DNA from: Aquibium microcysteis
Lineage (GTDB): Bacteria > Pseudomonadota > Alphaproteobacteria > Rhizobiales > Rhizobiaceae
Length of the DNA stretch: 64,000 nt
Direction of reading: 5' to 3'
Assembly: GCF_014495845.1 (NCBI RefSeq)
Contig: NZ_CP061080.1
Location: forward strand, 2,221,001-2,285,000
Below the pieces are notes generated by a model, which did not search any database, was not told the DNA's origin, and saw nothing but the letters and a program-made list of their open reading frames with translations. Numbering within the stretch: position 1 is the first letter of the stretch; each line of letters begins with the position of its first letter. Below are positions 56,075 through 63,352 of the stretch, in pieces. The position numbers and the translations under genes were made by a program.

Positions 56075-57124
56075 TTACTGGGCCTTCGTATACTTGTCGA
56101 TCAGGGCGCGGGCCTCGTCGATCAGCGCCTGACCGTCGACTCCCTTGGCCTTCACCTCTTCGACCCACTTGTCATAGACCGGCTGGGCGGCTGCCTGCCA
56201 GCGGGCGACTTCCGCTGCATCGAGGGTGATGATGTTGTTCTTGCGGTCGACCGCGATCTGGCGGGCCGGCCCGTCGGCGCCGGCCTGCGTGCTGCCGGCG
56301 AAGGCCGAGAACTCCCGGCCGGAATTGTCGTCGATCACCTTCTTCAGGTCGTCGGGCAGGCTCTCGTAGCGGTCCTTGTTCATCGCCAGCACGAAGGCCG
56401 TCGAGTAGAGTGCATGGTCGCCGCCGAACTCGGTGTGGTTGTTGACGAGCTCCGGCACCTTGAGAGCGGTCGTCACTTCCCAGGGAATGACGGCACCGTC
56501 GATCACGCCCTTCGACAGGGCCTCCGTCACGGCCGGGACCGGCAGGCCGACGGCGGTGGCGCCGAGCTCGCCGAGCAGTCCGGTGATGATGCGGGTCGGC
56601 GCGCGCAGCTTGAGGCCCTTCATGTCCTCGAGCTTGGCCACCGGCGTCTTGCTGTGGATGACGCCCGGGCCGTGCACCCAGGTGCCGACGATGTGGACGT
56701 CCTTGAAGTCGGTGTCCTTCATCTCCTTCTCGAACAGATCCCAATACGCGCGCGAGGTCGCGTCGGCATTCGTCATCATGAAGGGCAGCTCGAACACCTC
56801 GACGCGCGGGAAGCGGCCCGGCGTGTAGCCGACCACCGTCCAGACGACGTCGACCGTGCCGTCGATCGCCTGGTCGATGAGCTGAGGCGGCGTGCCGCCG
56901 AGCTGCATCGAGGGATAGCGCTCGACCTTGATGCGGCCGCCCGAATCCGCCTCGATCTTGTCGGCCCAGACGTCGAGCACGAGCTTCGGGACGTTGGCCT
57001 GCGCGGGCAGGAACTGGTGCAGCTTGAGGGTTACCTCCTGGGCGAAGCTCGCCCCCGTCGACACCCAGGATGCGGCGGCGACTGCGCCGGCGAGCGCCAG
57101 CGACTTCCAAGTGAATGCCTTCAA
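56075..57124 (-). CDS. dctP: TRAP transporter solute-binding protein (DctP)
   Basis: 349 residues. The signal peptide ends around SFAQ-EVT. The binding-protein fold shows LKLHQFLPAQANVPKLVLDVWADKI, RIKVERYPSMQLGGTPPQLIDQAIDGTVDVVW, and GLKLRAPTRIITGLLGELGA with the Arg that usually grips the carboxylate. The start is a TTG at 57124 preceded by GGAGGAAGAA. The solute is probably an organic acid; nearby hpd and a Lrp-type regulator would fit an aromatic or keto acid but do not prove it. Confidence 0.92.
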   Translation of the reverse strand: MKAFTWKSLALAGAVAAASWVSTGASFAQEVTLKLHQFLPAQANVPKLVLDVWADKIEADSGGRIKVERYPSMQLGGTPPQLIDQAIDGTVDVVWTVVGYTPGRFPRVEVFELPFMMTNADATSRAYWDLFEKEMKDTDFKDVHIVGTWVHGPGVIHSKTPVAKLEDMKGLKLRAPTRIITGLLGELGATAVGLPVPAVTEALSKGVIDGAVIPWEVTTALKVPELVNNHTEFGGDHALYSTAFVLAMNKDRYESLPDDLKKVIDDNSGREFSAFAGSTQAGADGPARQIAVDRKNNIITLDAAEVARWQAAAQPVYDKWVEEVKAKGVDGQALIDEARALIDKYTKAQ

Positions 57125-57196
57125 TTCTTCCTCCCATTGCTGTACGAACCCGCGGGCGCGAGCATCGGCCATGACCGGCTTGCGGTCCAGCGCAGC

Positions 57197-57214
57197 TTAC
57201 CCGAAAACGGGTAA
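57197..57214. promoter_or_regulatory. perfect palindrome upstream of dctP
   Basis: TTACCCG (57197-57203), AAAA, CGGGTAA (57208-57214): an 18-bp perfect inverted repeat 73 bp upstream of the dctP start. Its size and symmetry suit a dimeric repressor or activator of the TRAP operon. The AATAAAGCGG next to it is AT-rich and may belong to the promoter. Confidence 0.55.
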
Positions 57215-57230
57215 CAATAAAGCGGCTACA

Positions 57231-57258
57231 CCCAGAAAGTTCGTAACATTTTTCTGGG
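57231..57258. promoter_or_regulatory. second palindrome between lrp and dctP
   Basis: CCCAGAAA (57231-57238) and TTTCTGGG (57251-57258) are perfect 8-bp arms 12 bases apart. It lies 35 bp after the lrp-type gene on the minus strand and about 107 bp upstream of dctP, so it may be the terminator of the regulator gene (there is an A-run rather than a T-run) or a second operator. Confidence 0.4.
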
Positions 57259-57292
57259 CCATTCCTGCCCCGCGGGCCGCCTTGGCCGCACC

Positions 57293-57754
57293 TCAGACCG
57301 GCAGTCCGCCGCCCTCCTTCAGCGTTTCCAGGACGATCGCCGTCTTCACGTGCTGCACCGATTCATGCGGCAGAAGCACCCCGTTCACGAACTCCGACAG
57401 CGACTTCAGATCCGGCGTCACGACCTTGAGCACGTAGTCCATTTCCCCGGTGAGTGCATGCGCCTCCTGCACCTCGGGAAGGCGGGCGAGCAGGTCGGCG
57501 AAGCGCCGCGCGTTGTCGCGGTTGTGCGTGGCGAGGGTGACCGAGATGATGTTGACCAGTGGAAAGCCCATCTTCTCGCGGTCGAGCACGGCCCGATAGC
57601 CGCGGATGTAGCCGTCCTCTTCGAGCCTCTGGCGCCGGCGCGAACACTGCGACGCCGAGAGGTTCACCCGCTCGCCCAGCTCCCCATTCGTCAGCCGCGC
57701 ATCCATCTGGAGCAGCGCCACGATCTTGCGGTCAAAACCGTCGAGTCCGTTCAT
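57293..57754 (-). CDS. Lrp/AsnC-family regulator
   Basis: 153 residues, full Lrp length. N-terminal winged helix-turn-helix: LDGFDRKIVALLQMDARLTNGELGERVNLSASQCSRRRQRLEEDGYIRGYRAVL. C-terminal RAM ligand domain: FPLVNIISVTLATHNRDNARRF...HALTGEMDYVLKVVTPDLKSL. Chosen start is ATG at 57754 (an in-frame GTG at 57766 is possible). It is divergent from hpd with a 147-bp spacer holding a perfect palindrome, so it most likely controls hpd in response to tyrosine, phenylalanine or their keto acids. Confidence 0.9.
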   Translation of the reverse strand: MNGLDGFDRKIVALLQMDARLTNGELGERVNLSASQCSRRRQRLEEDGYIRGYRAVLDREKMGFPLVNIISVTLATHNRDNARRFADLLARLPEVQEAHALTGEMDYVLKVVTPDLKSLSEFVNGVLLPHESVQHVKTAIVLETLKEGGGLPV

Positions 57755-57775
57755 GCTGCGCGGCACTCCCCGTTG

Positions 57776-57796
57776 TCATGCACGTTCCGTGCATGA
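57776..57796. promoter_or_regulatory. 21-bp palindromic operator between the Lrp-type gene and hpd
   Basis: TCATGCACG (57776-57784), TTC, CGTGCATGA (57788-57796): perfect 9-bp arms. A further half-site CGTGCAT occurs at 57829-57835, 41 bp on, about four helical turns away. Lrp-type octamers bind such phased sites. It lies 22 bp from the regulator's start and is the best candidate for its own operator. Confidence 0.65.
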
Positions 57797-57901
57797 GGAC
57801 AGCATCTGCGGAGCCAGTTTGCAACCCTCGTGCATCCATATCCGTCTATCCTGATGAAACTCGGCTCCTGCCGAAAATCCAGCTCAGCCAAGGAGGATGA
57901 C

Positions 57902-59014
57902 ATGGGTCCCTTCCCGCACGACGCGCCGCCCGCCACGATCACGGAAGCGAATCCCGCCGGCACCGACGGCTTCGAGTTCGTCGAGTTCGCCCATCCGGAG
58001 CCCGCGAAGCTCGCCGAACTGTTCGCCCGCATGGGCTACGTGGCGGTGGCGAAGCACCGCACGAAGGACGTGACCGTCTGGCGCCAGGGCGACATCAACT
58101 ATGTCGTCAATGCGGAGCCGGGTTCGCATGCGATGCGGTTCGTCGAGGACCATGGACCCTGCGCGCCCTCGATGGCATGGCGCGTCGTCGATGCGCGGAA
58201 GGCCTTCGAGCATGCGGTCTCGAGGGGCGCCACCCCGTATACGGGCAGCGACAAGGCGCTCGACGTCCCGGCCATCGTCGGCATCGGCGGCTCGCTGCTC
58301 TATTTCGTCGACCGCTACGGCAACAGGGGCTCGGCCTACGACGCGGAGTTCGAGTGGCTCGGGGCGCGTGACCCGAAGCCCGCCGGAGTCGGATTCTACT
58401 ATCTCGACCACCTCACCCACAACGTCTACCGCGGCAACATGGACAAGTGGTGGGCCTTCTATCGCGAGCTCTTCGGCTTCACGCAGATCCACTATTTCGA
58501 CATCGACGGCCGCATCACCGGCCTCGTCAGCCGCGCCATCACCTCGCCCTGCGGCAAGATCCGCATCCCGCTCAACGAGTCCAAGGACGACACCAGCCAG
58601 ATCGAGGAGTACCTCAAGAAATACAAGGGCGAAGGCATCCAGCACATCGCCGTCGGCACCGACGGCATCTATGACGCGACCGATCGGCTGGCGGCCAACG
58701 GGCTGAAATTCATGCCCGGTCCGCCGGATGCCTATTACGACCTTTCGCACGACCGCGTGCAGGGCCACGACGAACCCATCGAGCGGATGAAGACGCACGG
58801 CATCCTGATCGATGGCGAAGGCGTGGTGAACGGCGGCATGACCAGGATCCTGCTGCAGATCTTCTCCAAGACCGTGATCGGCCCGATCTTCTTCGAATTC
58901 ATCCAGCGCAAGGGCGACGAGGGCTTCGGCGAGGGTAATTTCCGCGCCCTGTTCGAGTCGATCGAGGAAGACCAGATCCGCCGCGGCATCATCAGCGCGC
59001 AAGCCGCGGAATAG
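57902..59014 (+). CDS. hpd: 4-hydroxyphenylpyruvate dioxygenase
   Basis: 370 residues. It converts 4-hydroxyphenylpyruvate to homogentisate, the second step of tyrosine breakdown. Two vicinal-oxygen-chelate halves; the C-terminal Fe(II) ligands are His in YYLDHLTHNV, His in GIQHIAVGTDG and Glu in PIFFEFIQRKGDEGFGEGNF, the last being the HPPD signature. ATG at 57902 behind AAGGAGGATGAC. Followed by a strong terminator. It probably works with the fumarylacetoacetate hydrolase encoded 1.4 kb on. Confidence 0.97.
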   Translation: MGPFPHDAPPATITEANPAGTDGFEFVEFAHPEPAKLAELFARMGYVAVAKHRTKDVTVWRQGDINYVVNAEPGSHAMRFVEDHGPCAPSMAWRVVDARKAFEHAVSRGATPYTGSDKALDVPAIVGIGGSLLYFVDRYGNRGSAYDAEFEWLGARDPKPAGVGFYYLDHLTHNVYRGNMDKWWAFYRELFGFTQIHYFDIDGRITGLVSRAITSPCGKIRIPLNESKDDTSQIEEYLKKYKGEGIQHIAVGTDGIYDATDRLAANGLKFMPGPPDAYYDLSHDRVQGHDEPIERMKTHGILIDGEGVVNGGMTRILLQIFSKTVIGPIFFEFIQRKGDEGFGEGNFRALFESIEEDQIRRGIISAQAAE

Positions 59015-59032
59015 CGTCGGCCGGAGGGGATG

Positions 59033-59066
59033 CGGGGCCGGTGCGGAGGAACGCCGGCCCCGTTTT
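59033..59066 (+). terminator. rho-independent terminator of hpd
   Basis: CGGGGCCGG (59033-59041) pairs perfectly with CCGGCCCCG (59054-59062) across a 12-nt loop and is followed at once by TTTT (59063-59066). It starts 18 bases after the hpd stop. The clearest intrinsic terminator in the window. Confidence 0.85.
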
Positions 59067-59132
59067 CACGCATGCCGGCCGGCGCCGCAGGTACCGGGGT
59101 GCGGTGCCGATGCGAGGCCGACGGATCCGGGG

Positions 59133-59438
59133 TCAATCCGCGAGGCCGGCCGCCTTGCGCAGTGCCTCGTTCATGCGGCTCTGCCACCCCGGCCCGCCGG
59201 CCCGGAAGCGCTCGACGACGTCCGCATCGAGCCGCAGCGTCACTTGCTTCTTGGGGTTCTCCACCGGCGGCCGCCCGCGCCGGATGCTGGCGGCGAGTTC
59301 GGGGAACACATCCGCGAACGGCCGCGCCCGGGCGAAATCCTCCTCGGTCCATTCGGGGTTGTCGGAGACCGCGTCCCAATCCTCGCGGCTGTAGCCGCGT
59401 CCGGGCTTGAACTCCGCCTGAAGCTTACGAGGCGTCAT
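59133..59438 (-). CDS. brnA: BrnA antitoxin
   Basis: 101 residues. The C-terminal half is the BrnA DNA-binding ribbon-helix-helix: NPKKQVTLRLDADVVERFRAGGPGWQSRMNEALRKAAG. The N-terminal part (GYSREDWDAVSDNPEWTEEDFARARPFADVFPEL) is the usual acidic toxin-binding arm. BrnA binds BrnT in a 2:2 complex and represses the brnTA promoter. As in other brnTA operons the toxin comes first; the two frames overlap by 14 bp. Confidence 0.93.
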   Translation of the reverse strand: MTPRKLQAEFKPGRGYSREDWDAVSDNPEWTEEDFARARPFADVFPELAASIRRGRPPVENPKKQVTLRLDADVVERFRAGGPGWQSRMNEALRKAAGLAD

Positions 59439-59679
59439 ATGGCGGTGTCTCCTTCCTGTTGGCCGGCCGCATGCTGATCACGGAAAGGGCTTCCGCTCCA
59501 AGCGGCCGGAACACGACCGCGACGAAGAAACTGCTCAGTTCCCCGACCGCGAGATAGCGTTCGCCCCGCGCGACCCGGATCACCGCCGACGCGAAGAAGT
59601 CCTCGGTCAGGGCGGAGAAGTCGAGGCCATGCTTGTCGATGTTCGCCAGTCGCTTCGGTTCGTCCCACAGGATCCGCAT
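59425..59679 (-). CDS. brnT: BrnT ribonuclease toxin
   Basis: 84 residues. MRILWDEPKRLANIDKHGLDFSALTEDFF is the BrnT signature, followed by RYLAVGELSSFFVAVVFRPLGAEALSVISMRPANRKE with the conserved SMRxAxxKE-like end. BrnT has a RelE-like fold and cleaves RNA when released by stress. CGTAGGTACG, an imperfect symmetric site, lies about 10 bp upstream (59686-59695) and may be the BrnA operator. Confidence 0.92.
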   Translation of the reverse strand: MRILWDEPKRLANIDKHGLDFSALTEDFFASAVIRVARGERYLAVGELSSFFVAVVFRPLGAEALSVISMRPANRKETPPYDAS

Positions 59680-59733
59680 ATTGCGTACCTACGATAAATA
59701 GCCCCTCTCCATCCCGCTCGCAAGCCTCTCCGC

Positions 59734-59997
59734 TCAGCCGCCCCTCTCGGCCATCCCCGGCCGCACCATCTCGGCACGGCGGACAGGCCTGTCGAAGTCG
59801 AGCGGGAATTGGTCGAGGCGCGGCGGCTTCGCCAGCATTGCATGCAGCTGGTCCACCACCAGCATGTGGTTGAGCGTCTCCGCGATCGCCGGGAAGACGC
59901 TCGTCCGAGGCGCTTCGAATTCGCCGGGTTGTAGCGAGAGAACGGCCCGGCACGGCCGGTCGTCGGACCAGCGGTTGTTCCGCGCCATCCGGCGCAT
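59734..59997 (-). pseudogene. truncated DinB-like protein fragment
   Basis: 87 codons. The first ~50 residues look like the start of a DinB-family (YfiT/DinB four-helix) protein: MRRMARNNRWSDDR, a leucine-containing helix, then AIAETLNHMLVVDQLH. Family members are about 160-170 residues and carry a His triad; here the similarity stops after the first His-containing helix and the frame ends with PRLDQFPLDFDRPVRRAEM and an unrelated tail. I see no continuation in the other frames before brnT. It looks like a gene cut at its 3' side, 54 bp from the brnTA module. Confidence 0.5.
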
Positions 59998-60018
59998 GTG
60001 TGCGGCGCGCGAGATGGC

Positions 60019-60312
60019 TCAGGCCGGCAGCGCCGCGAGCACGATGCCGCCGAACACGACAAAGCCCGCGAGGTTGAGACCGAGCAGCTGCAGCATCCGG
60101 CGGCGCAGCGCCTGCGTTTCGCCGTCGCGGGAGACGCGCCAGTTCGTCACCGTGAAAGGCATCGCCGCATAGCGCGGCACCCCCGTCTCGTTGCGCAGCG
60201 CCGCGGATCGCTTCTCGATTCGGTAGCTCAGCCGGATCGCCTGGATGAAGACGGCGAGCATTCCCGCCGCCCAGACGCCGGAAACGATATAGAACCACGC
60301 GCCGACGTCCAT
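60019..60312 (-). CDS. small inner-membrane hypothetical protein
   Basis: 97 residues with two membrane segments (FYIVSGVWAAGMLAVFIQAI and LQLLGLNLAGFVVFGGIVLA) joined by a basic cytoplasmic loop containing FTVTNWRVSRDGETQALRRR. ATG at 60312 has GGGGAGGAGG upstream. It follows the fumarylacetoacetate hydrolase gene by 66 bp on the same strand and may be co-transcribed. I do not recognise the family. Confidence 0.7.
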   Translation of the reverse strand: MDVGAWFYIVSGVWAAGMLAVFIQAIRLSYRIEKRSAALRNETGVPRYAAMPFTVTNWRVSRDGETQALRRRMLQLLGLNLAGFVVFGGIVLAALPA

Positions 60313-60378
60313 TGCCGCCTCCTCCCCTGCCTGCGTCACCTTAGCGGCGAACGAGGCCCGGGCAAGGCGGCGATGTCG

Positions 60379-61392
60379 TCAGTGCTCGTACTTCTCCACC
60401 GTCTGCTCGATCGCGCCGAAGATCGAATGGCCCGACGCATCCTTCATCTCGATGCGGACCACGTCGCCGAAACGCATGAAGGGGGTGACCGGCCTGCCGG
60501 TCTCGATCGTCTCGATCGTGCGGATTTCCGCAATGCACGAAAAGCCCGCCCCGCCTTGCGCCACCGGCTTGCCCGGACCGCCTTCGAGCTTGTTCGACAC
60601 GGTGCCCGAGCCGATGATGGCGCCTGCGCCGAGCGGCCGCGTCTTGGCGGCATGCGCGACCAGCGTCGGGAAATCGAACGTCATGTCGATGCCGGCATTG
60701 GCGCGGCCGAAAGGCTTGCCGTTGAGATCGACGCAGAGCGGCAGATGGATCTTGCCGCCGTCCCAGGCCGCGCCGAGTTCGTCCGGCGTGACGGCCACCG
60801 GCGAGAAGGCCGAGGACGGCTTCGACTGGAAGAAGCCGAAGCCCTTGGCGAGTTCGGCCGGGATCAGCCCGCGCAGCGAGACGTCGTTGACCAGCATGAC
60901 CAGCCGGATGGCGGCAGCGGCTTCATCGCGCGTCGCCCCCATCGGCACGTCGTCGACCACGACCGCCACTTCCCCTTCCATGTCGATGCCGAAGGCCTCG
61001 TCGGCCATCCGGATCGGATCGCGCGGCGCCAGGAACGCGTCGGAGCCGCCCTGGTACATCAGCGGGTCGGTCCAGAACGTCTCGGGCATCTCCGCGTTGC
61101 GCGCCTTGCGCACGAGCTCGACGTGGTTGACGTAGGCCGAGCCATCCGCCCACTGGTAGGCGCGCGGCAGCGGCGACAGCGCGTCGTGCTCGTGGAATCG
61201 CTCCGAAGGCACCGCGCCATGCTCCAGGCTCTCGGCGAGCGCTTCCAGATGCGGCGCGATTCGCGTCCAGTCGTCCAGCGCGGCCTGAAGCGTCGGCACC
61301 AGGAACGAGGCGTCCGTACAGCGGGTCAGGTCCCTGGACACGACGACCACCCGTCCGTCGCGCCTGCCGTTCTTCAATGTCGCGAGTTTCAC
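60379..61392 (-). CDS. fumarylacetoacetate hydrolase family protein
   Basis: 337 residues. The FAH-fold marks are AYVNHVELVRKAR, MYQGGSDAFLAPRDPIRMADEAFGIDMEGEVAVVVDDVPMG (metal Glu and Asp) and LGAGAIIGSGTVSNK. In the two-domain bacterial enzymes of this length the reaction is the last step of homogentisate breakdown, splitting fumarylacetoacetate to fumarate and acetoacetate. The start is a GTG at 61392 with CAGGGAG before it; the longer frame crosses into the divergent MarR gene. It probably completes the hpd pathway; hmgA and maiA are not in the window. Confidence 0.9.
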   Translation of the reverse strand: MKLATLKNGRRDGRVVVVSRDLTRCTDASFLVPTLQAALDDWTRIAPHLEALAESLEHGAVPSERFHEHDALSPLPRAYQWADGSAYVNHVELVRKARNAEMPETFWTDPLMYQGGSDAFLAPRDPIRMADEAFGIDMEGEVAVVVDDVPMGATRDEAAAAIRLVMLVNDVSLRGLIPAELAKGFGFFQSKPSSAFSPVAVTPDELGAAWDGGKIHLPLCVDLNGKPFGRANAGIDMTFDFPTLVAHAAKTRPLGAGAIIGSGTVSNKLEGGPGKPVAQGGAGFSCIAEIRTIETIETGRPVTPFMRFGDVVRIEMKDASGHSIFGAIEQTVEKYEH

Positions 61393-61456
61393 CCGGTTCG
61401 CTCCCTGGATCTTGTCGCGGTCGGCGGTTTGACCCGCCGCCGATTTCGTTGCATCG

Positions 61457-61477
61457 GTAACCGTCGACTTTGTAACC
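61457..61477. promoter_or_regulatory. GTAACC direct repeats between the FAH and MarR genes
   Basis: GTAACC occurs at 61457-61462 and again at 61472-61477, 15 bp apart, in the 96-bp divergent spacer; this part is also AT-richer than its surroundings. A MarR dimer could bind here, but the usual inverted symmetry is weak. Confidence 0.3.
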
Positions 61478-61488
61478 ATCAACGCCCA

Positions 61489-61959
61489 ATGGAACATCAG
61501 ATGGAGCATGGCGCCGTCGAAGCGGCAAGTCTGGAGTTGGAGAATTTCCTCCCCTACCGCCTCAACCGGCTGGCGGAGGCGGTGAGCCGCGACTTCCAGA
61601 CCATCTACCGGACGCGCTACGGTCTCACCCGGCCGGAATGGCGGCTGCTCGCCTCGCTCGGCCAGCACGGCACGATGACGGCGACCGAAGTCGGCCGCGA
61701 CTCCGCCATGCACAAGACCAAGGTGAGCCGGGCCGTGACGGCGCTCGAGGAGCGACGCTGGCTGAAGCGGGAGACCGATCCCGACGACCGCCGCGTGGAA
61801 CGGCTGGCACTGACGCCGGCCGGCGAGCGGGCCTATGCCGAGATCGTTCCGCTCGCCCGCCGCTTCGAGTCGGATCTGCTCACGATGCTGGCTCCAGCCG
61901 AACGGGAGGCATTGTCCGTAGGCCTGGCGGCAATCGAGCGCCGCTTCGGCGGTCGGTAG
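61489..61959 (+). CDS. MarR-family regulator
   Basis: 156 residues. Winged helix core: YGLTRPEWRLLASLGQHGTMTATEVGRDSAMHKTKVSRAVTALEERRWLKRETDPDDRRVERLALTPAGE, with the DxR wing signature. The N-terminal and C-terminal helices make the dimer interface. ATG at 61489 chosen (61501 also possible). Divergent from the fumarylacetoacetate hydrolase gene, so probably a repressor released by an aromatic intermediate such as homogentisate or a fumarylacetoacetate-pathway acid. Inference from position. Confidence 0.9.
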   Translation: MEHQMEHGAVEAASLELENFLPYRLNRLAEAVSRDFQTIYRTRYGLTRPEWRLLASLGQHGTMTATEVGRDSAMHKTKVSRAVTALEERRWLKRETDPDDRRVERLALTPAGERAYAEIVPLARRFESDLLTMLAPAEREALSVGLAAIERRFGGR

Positions 61960-62023
61960 AGCATCGGAACATTCGCCGTCGCGTTCGGTTTCGAGACCTG
62001 ACGCCAGACAAGCGAGGTTTTTG

Positions 62024-62590
62024 ATGAAACGCACGATTCTCCAAGCGGCAGCCCTGGTCGCCCTGACGACAACCGCCTTCGCGCAGGAGACCGGCTCGAC
62101 CGGTGCCGGCGAGGCCATCGAGCCGGAAGCCTATGCCGGCCTCTGGTACGAGATCGCCCGCACGCCCGCTCCCTTCCAGGACCAGTGCGACGGCGGCGTC
62201 ACCGCCTCCTATGTGATCGAGGAGGACGGAGCGATCGGTGTCGTCAACCGGTGCGACCTCCCGGATGGCACGGTCAACAGTGTCGAGGGCACAGCCGAAA
62301 CCGTCGGCGACGGCTTCCGCCGGCTGAAGGTCGACTTCCCGCAATCGCCCGAAGAGGAAGGCGCCAACTACGTCATCGAGGCGGTCGGCCCCAAGGAGGG
62401 GGACCAGTACGCCTGGGCGGTGGTGCGAGGCCCGGGCGAAGGCTTCGGCTGGATCCTCGCCCGGTCGCCGGACGTGTCTGAAGAGGTTCGCGCCGAGGCG
62501 GAAGCGGCCATGCAGGCGGCTGGCCTCGATCCCGCACGCCTGAGCAACACCGCGCAGCCGCCGCAGAACTACGAGGCGGAAGGCCACTGA
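62024..62590 (+). CDS. secreted lipocalin-like protein
   Basis: 188 residues. A signal peptide (MKRTILQAAALVALTTTAFAQ) precedes the lipocalin GxW motif AYAGLWYEIARTPAPFQDQCDGG, then VVNRCDLPDGT and the later strand YAWAVVRGPGEGFGWILARSP, as in bacterial Blc. No lipobox Cys follows the signal, so it is likely a soluble periplasmic form. Two Cys (QCDGG and NRCD) may bond. It would bind a lipid or other hydrophobic ligand. ATG at 62024, with a weak GAGG upstream. Confidence 0.88.
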   Translation: MKRTILQAAALVALTTTAFAQETGSTGAGEAIEPEAYAGLWYEIARTPAPFQDQCDGGVTASYVIEEDGAIGVVNRCDLPDGTVNSVEGTAETVGDGFRRLKVDFPQSPEEEGANYVIEAVGPKEGDQYAWAVVRGPGEGFGWILARSPDVSEEVRAEAEAAMQAAGLDPARLSNTAQPPQNYEAEGH

Positions 62591-62654
62591 GGCTGCAGGG
62601 GGTGCGGCGGCGGTGGCCCGCCGCTGCACAAGGTCCTGCGACGTCCCGAGGAGT

Positions 62655-62683
62655 TTGACCCCCTACGCCGGCTGGCCTATCCT
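62655..62683 (+). promoter_or_regulatory. promoter of the second phd-vapC pair, predicting a leaderless mRNA
   Basis: TTGACC (62655-62660), an exact 17-bp spacer and TATCCT (62678-62683). The antitoxin ATG is only six bases further on, so transcription should start at or next to the A of the ATG. No ribosome-binding site exists before the ATG, which agrees with a leaderless message. Confidence 0.6.
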
Positions 62684-62689
62684 GACGCC

Positions 62690-62947
62690 ATGCGCGAAGT
62701 CCGCACCTCCGAACTGCAGCCGCAACTGGTCGATCTGCTCGACGACGTCGAGCGCGGCGAGACGATTGTGATTACCCGTGACGGACGGCCGGTGGCAAGG
62801 CTGGTGCCGGAGGCGAAGCCCGGCTCTGCCCGGTCGGCTGCGGCCGACGTCGCGGTCGAGGATTTGAAGGCGTGGCGCAGGTCGCTTCCCGCGTCGGACA
62901 TCACGCTCGCCGACATCCTCTCCGCCCGGGAAGAAGGCCGCAGATAA
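62690..62947 (+). CDS. Phd/YefM-type antitoxin (fourth PIN-toxin partner)
   Basis: 85 residues. MREVRTSELQPQLVDLLDDVERGETIVITRDGRPVARLVPEAK is the Phd/YefM DNA-binding half; the tail KAWRRSLPASDITLADILSAREEGRR would embrace the toxin. The stop is directly followed by the toxin's GTG. It should repress its own promoter, whose -10 lies six bases before the ATG. Confidence 0.9.
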   Translation: MREVRTSELQPQLVDLLDDVERGETIVITRDGRPVARLVPEAKPGSARSAAADVAVEDLKAWRRSLPASDITLADILSAREEGRR

Positions 62948-63349
62948 GTGGCGATCGTCGTCGACAGTTCCGTCGCCGCCTGCTGGGCCTTGCCCGACGA
63001 GGTCTCGGACTATGCCAACCGTGTGCTCGACGGCGGCGTTCGCCTCGGAATGGTCGTGCCCGACCTGTTCTGGCACGAGCTTCGCAACGTGCTGGTGGTC
63101 AACGAGAGACGCGGCCGCCTGGCGGCCGCGCAGACGGCCCTGGCGCTGCAGAAGATCGCCGCCCTCCCGCATCTGGTCGACGCCGCGGACAATGGAAGCG
63201 GGATTGTGCTGCTTGCACGCCGGCACGCCCTCACGGCCTACGACGCCGCCTACCTCGAACTCGCCACGCGTCGGCGGCTTCCCCTCGCCACCCTCGACAC
63301 GCGCCTTGCCGCGGCGGCCGCGGCCGAAGGCTGCGCCTTCACCGCTTGA
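62948..63349 (+). CDS. vapC: PIN-domain ribonuclease toxin (VapC type, fourth pair)
   Basis: 133 residues beginning with a GTG right after the antitoxin stop. Acidic residues of the PIN site: Asp6 in AIVVDSSVAACWALPDE, Glu in FWHELRNVLVVNERRGR, Asp in LTAYDAAYLELATRR and Asp in LATLDTRLA. This is the PIN group with the AYDAAYLELA motif commonly linked to Phd-type antitoxins. It ends three bases before the convergent tdh gene. Confidence 0.92.
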   Translation: MAIVVDSSVAACWALPDEVSDYANRVLDGGVRLGMVVPDLFWHELRNVLVVNERRGRLAAAQTALALQKIAALPHLVDAADNGSGIVLLARRHALTAYDAAYLELATRRRLPLATLDTRLAAAAAAEGCAFTA

Positions 63350-63352
63350 TCC

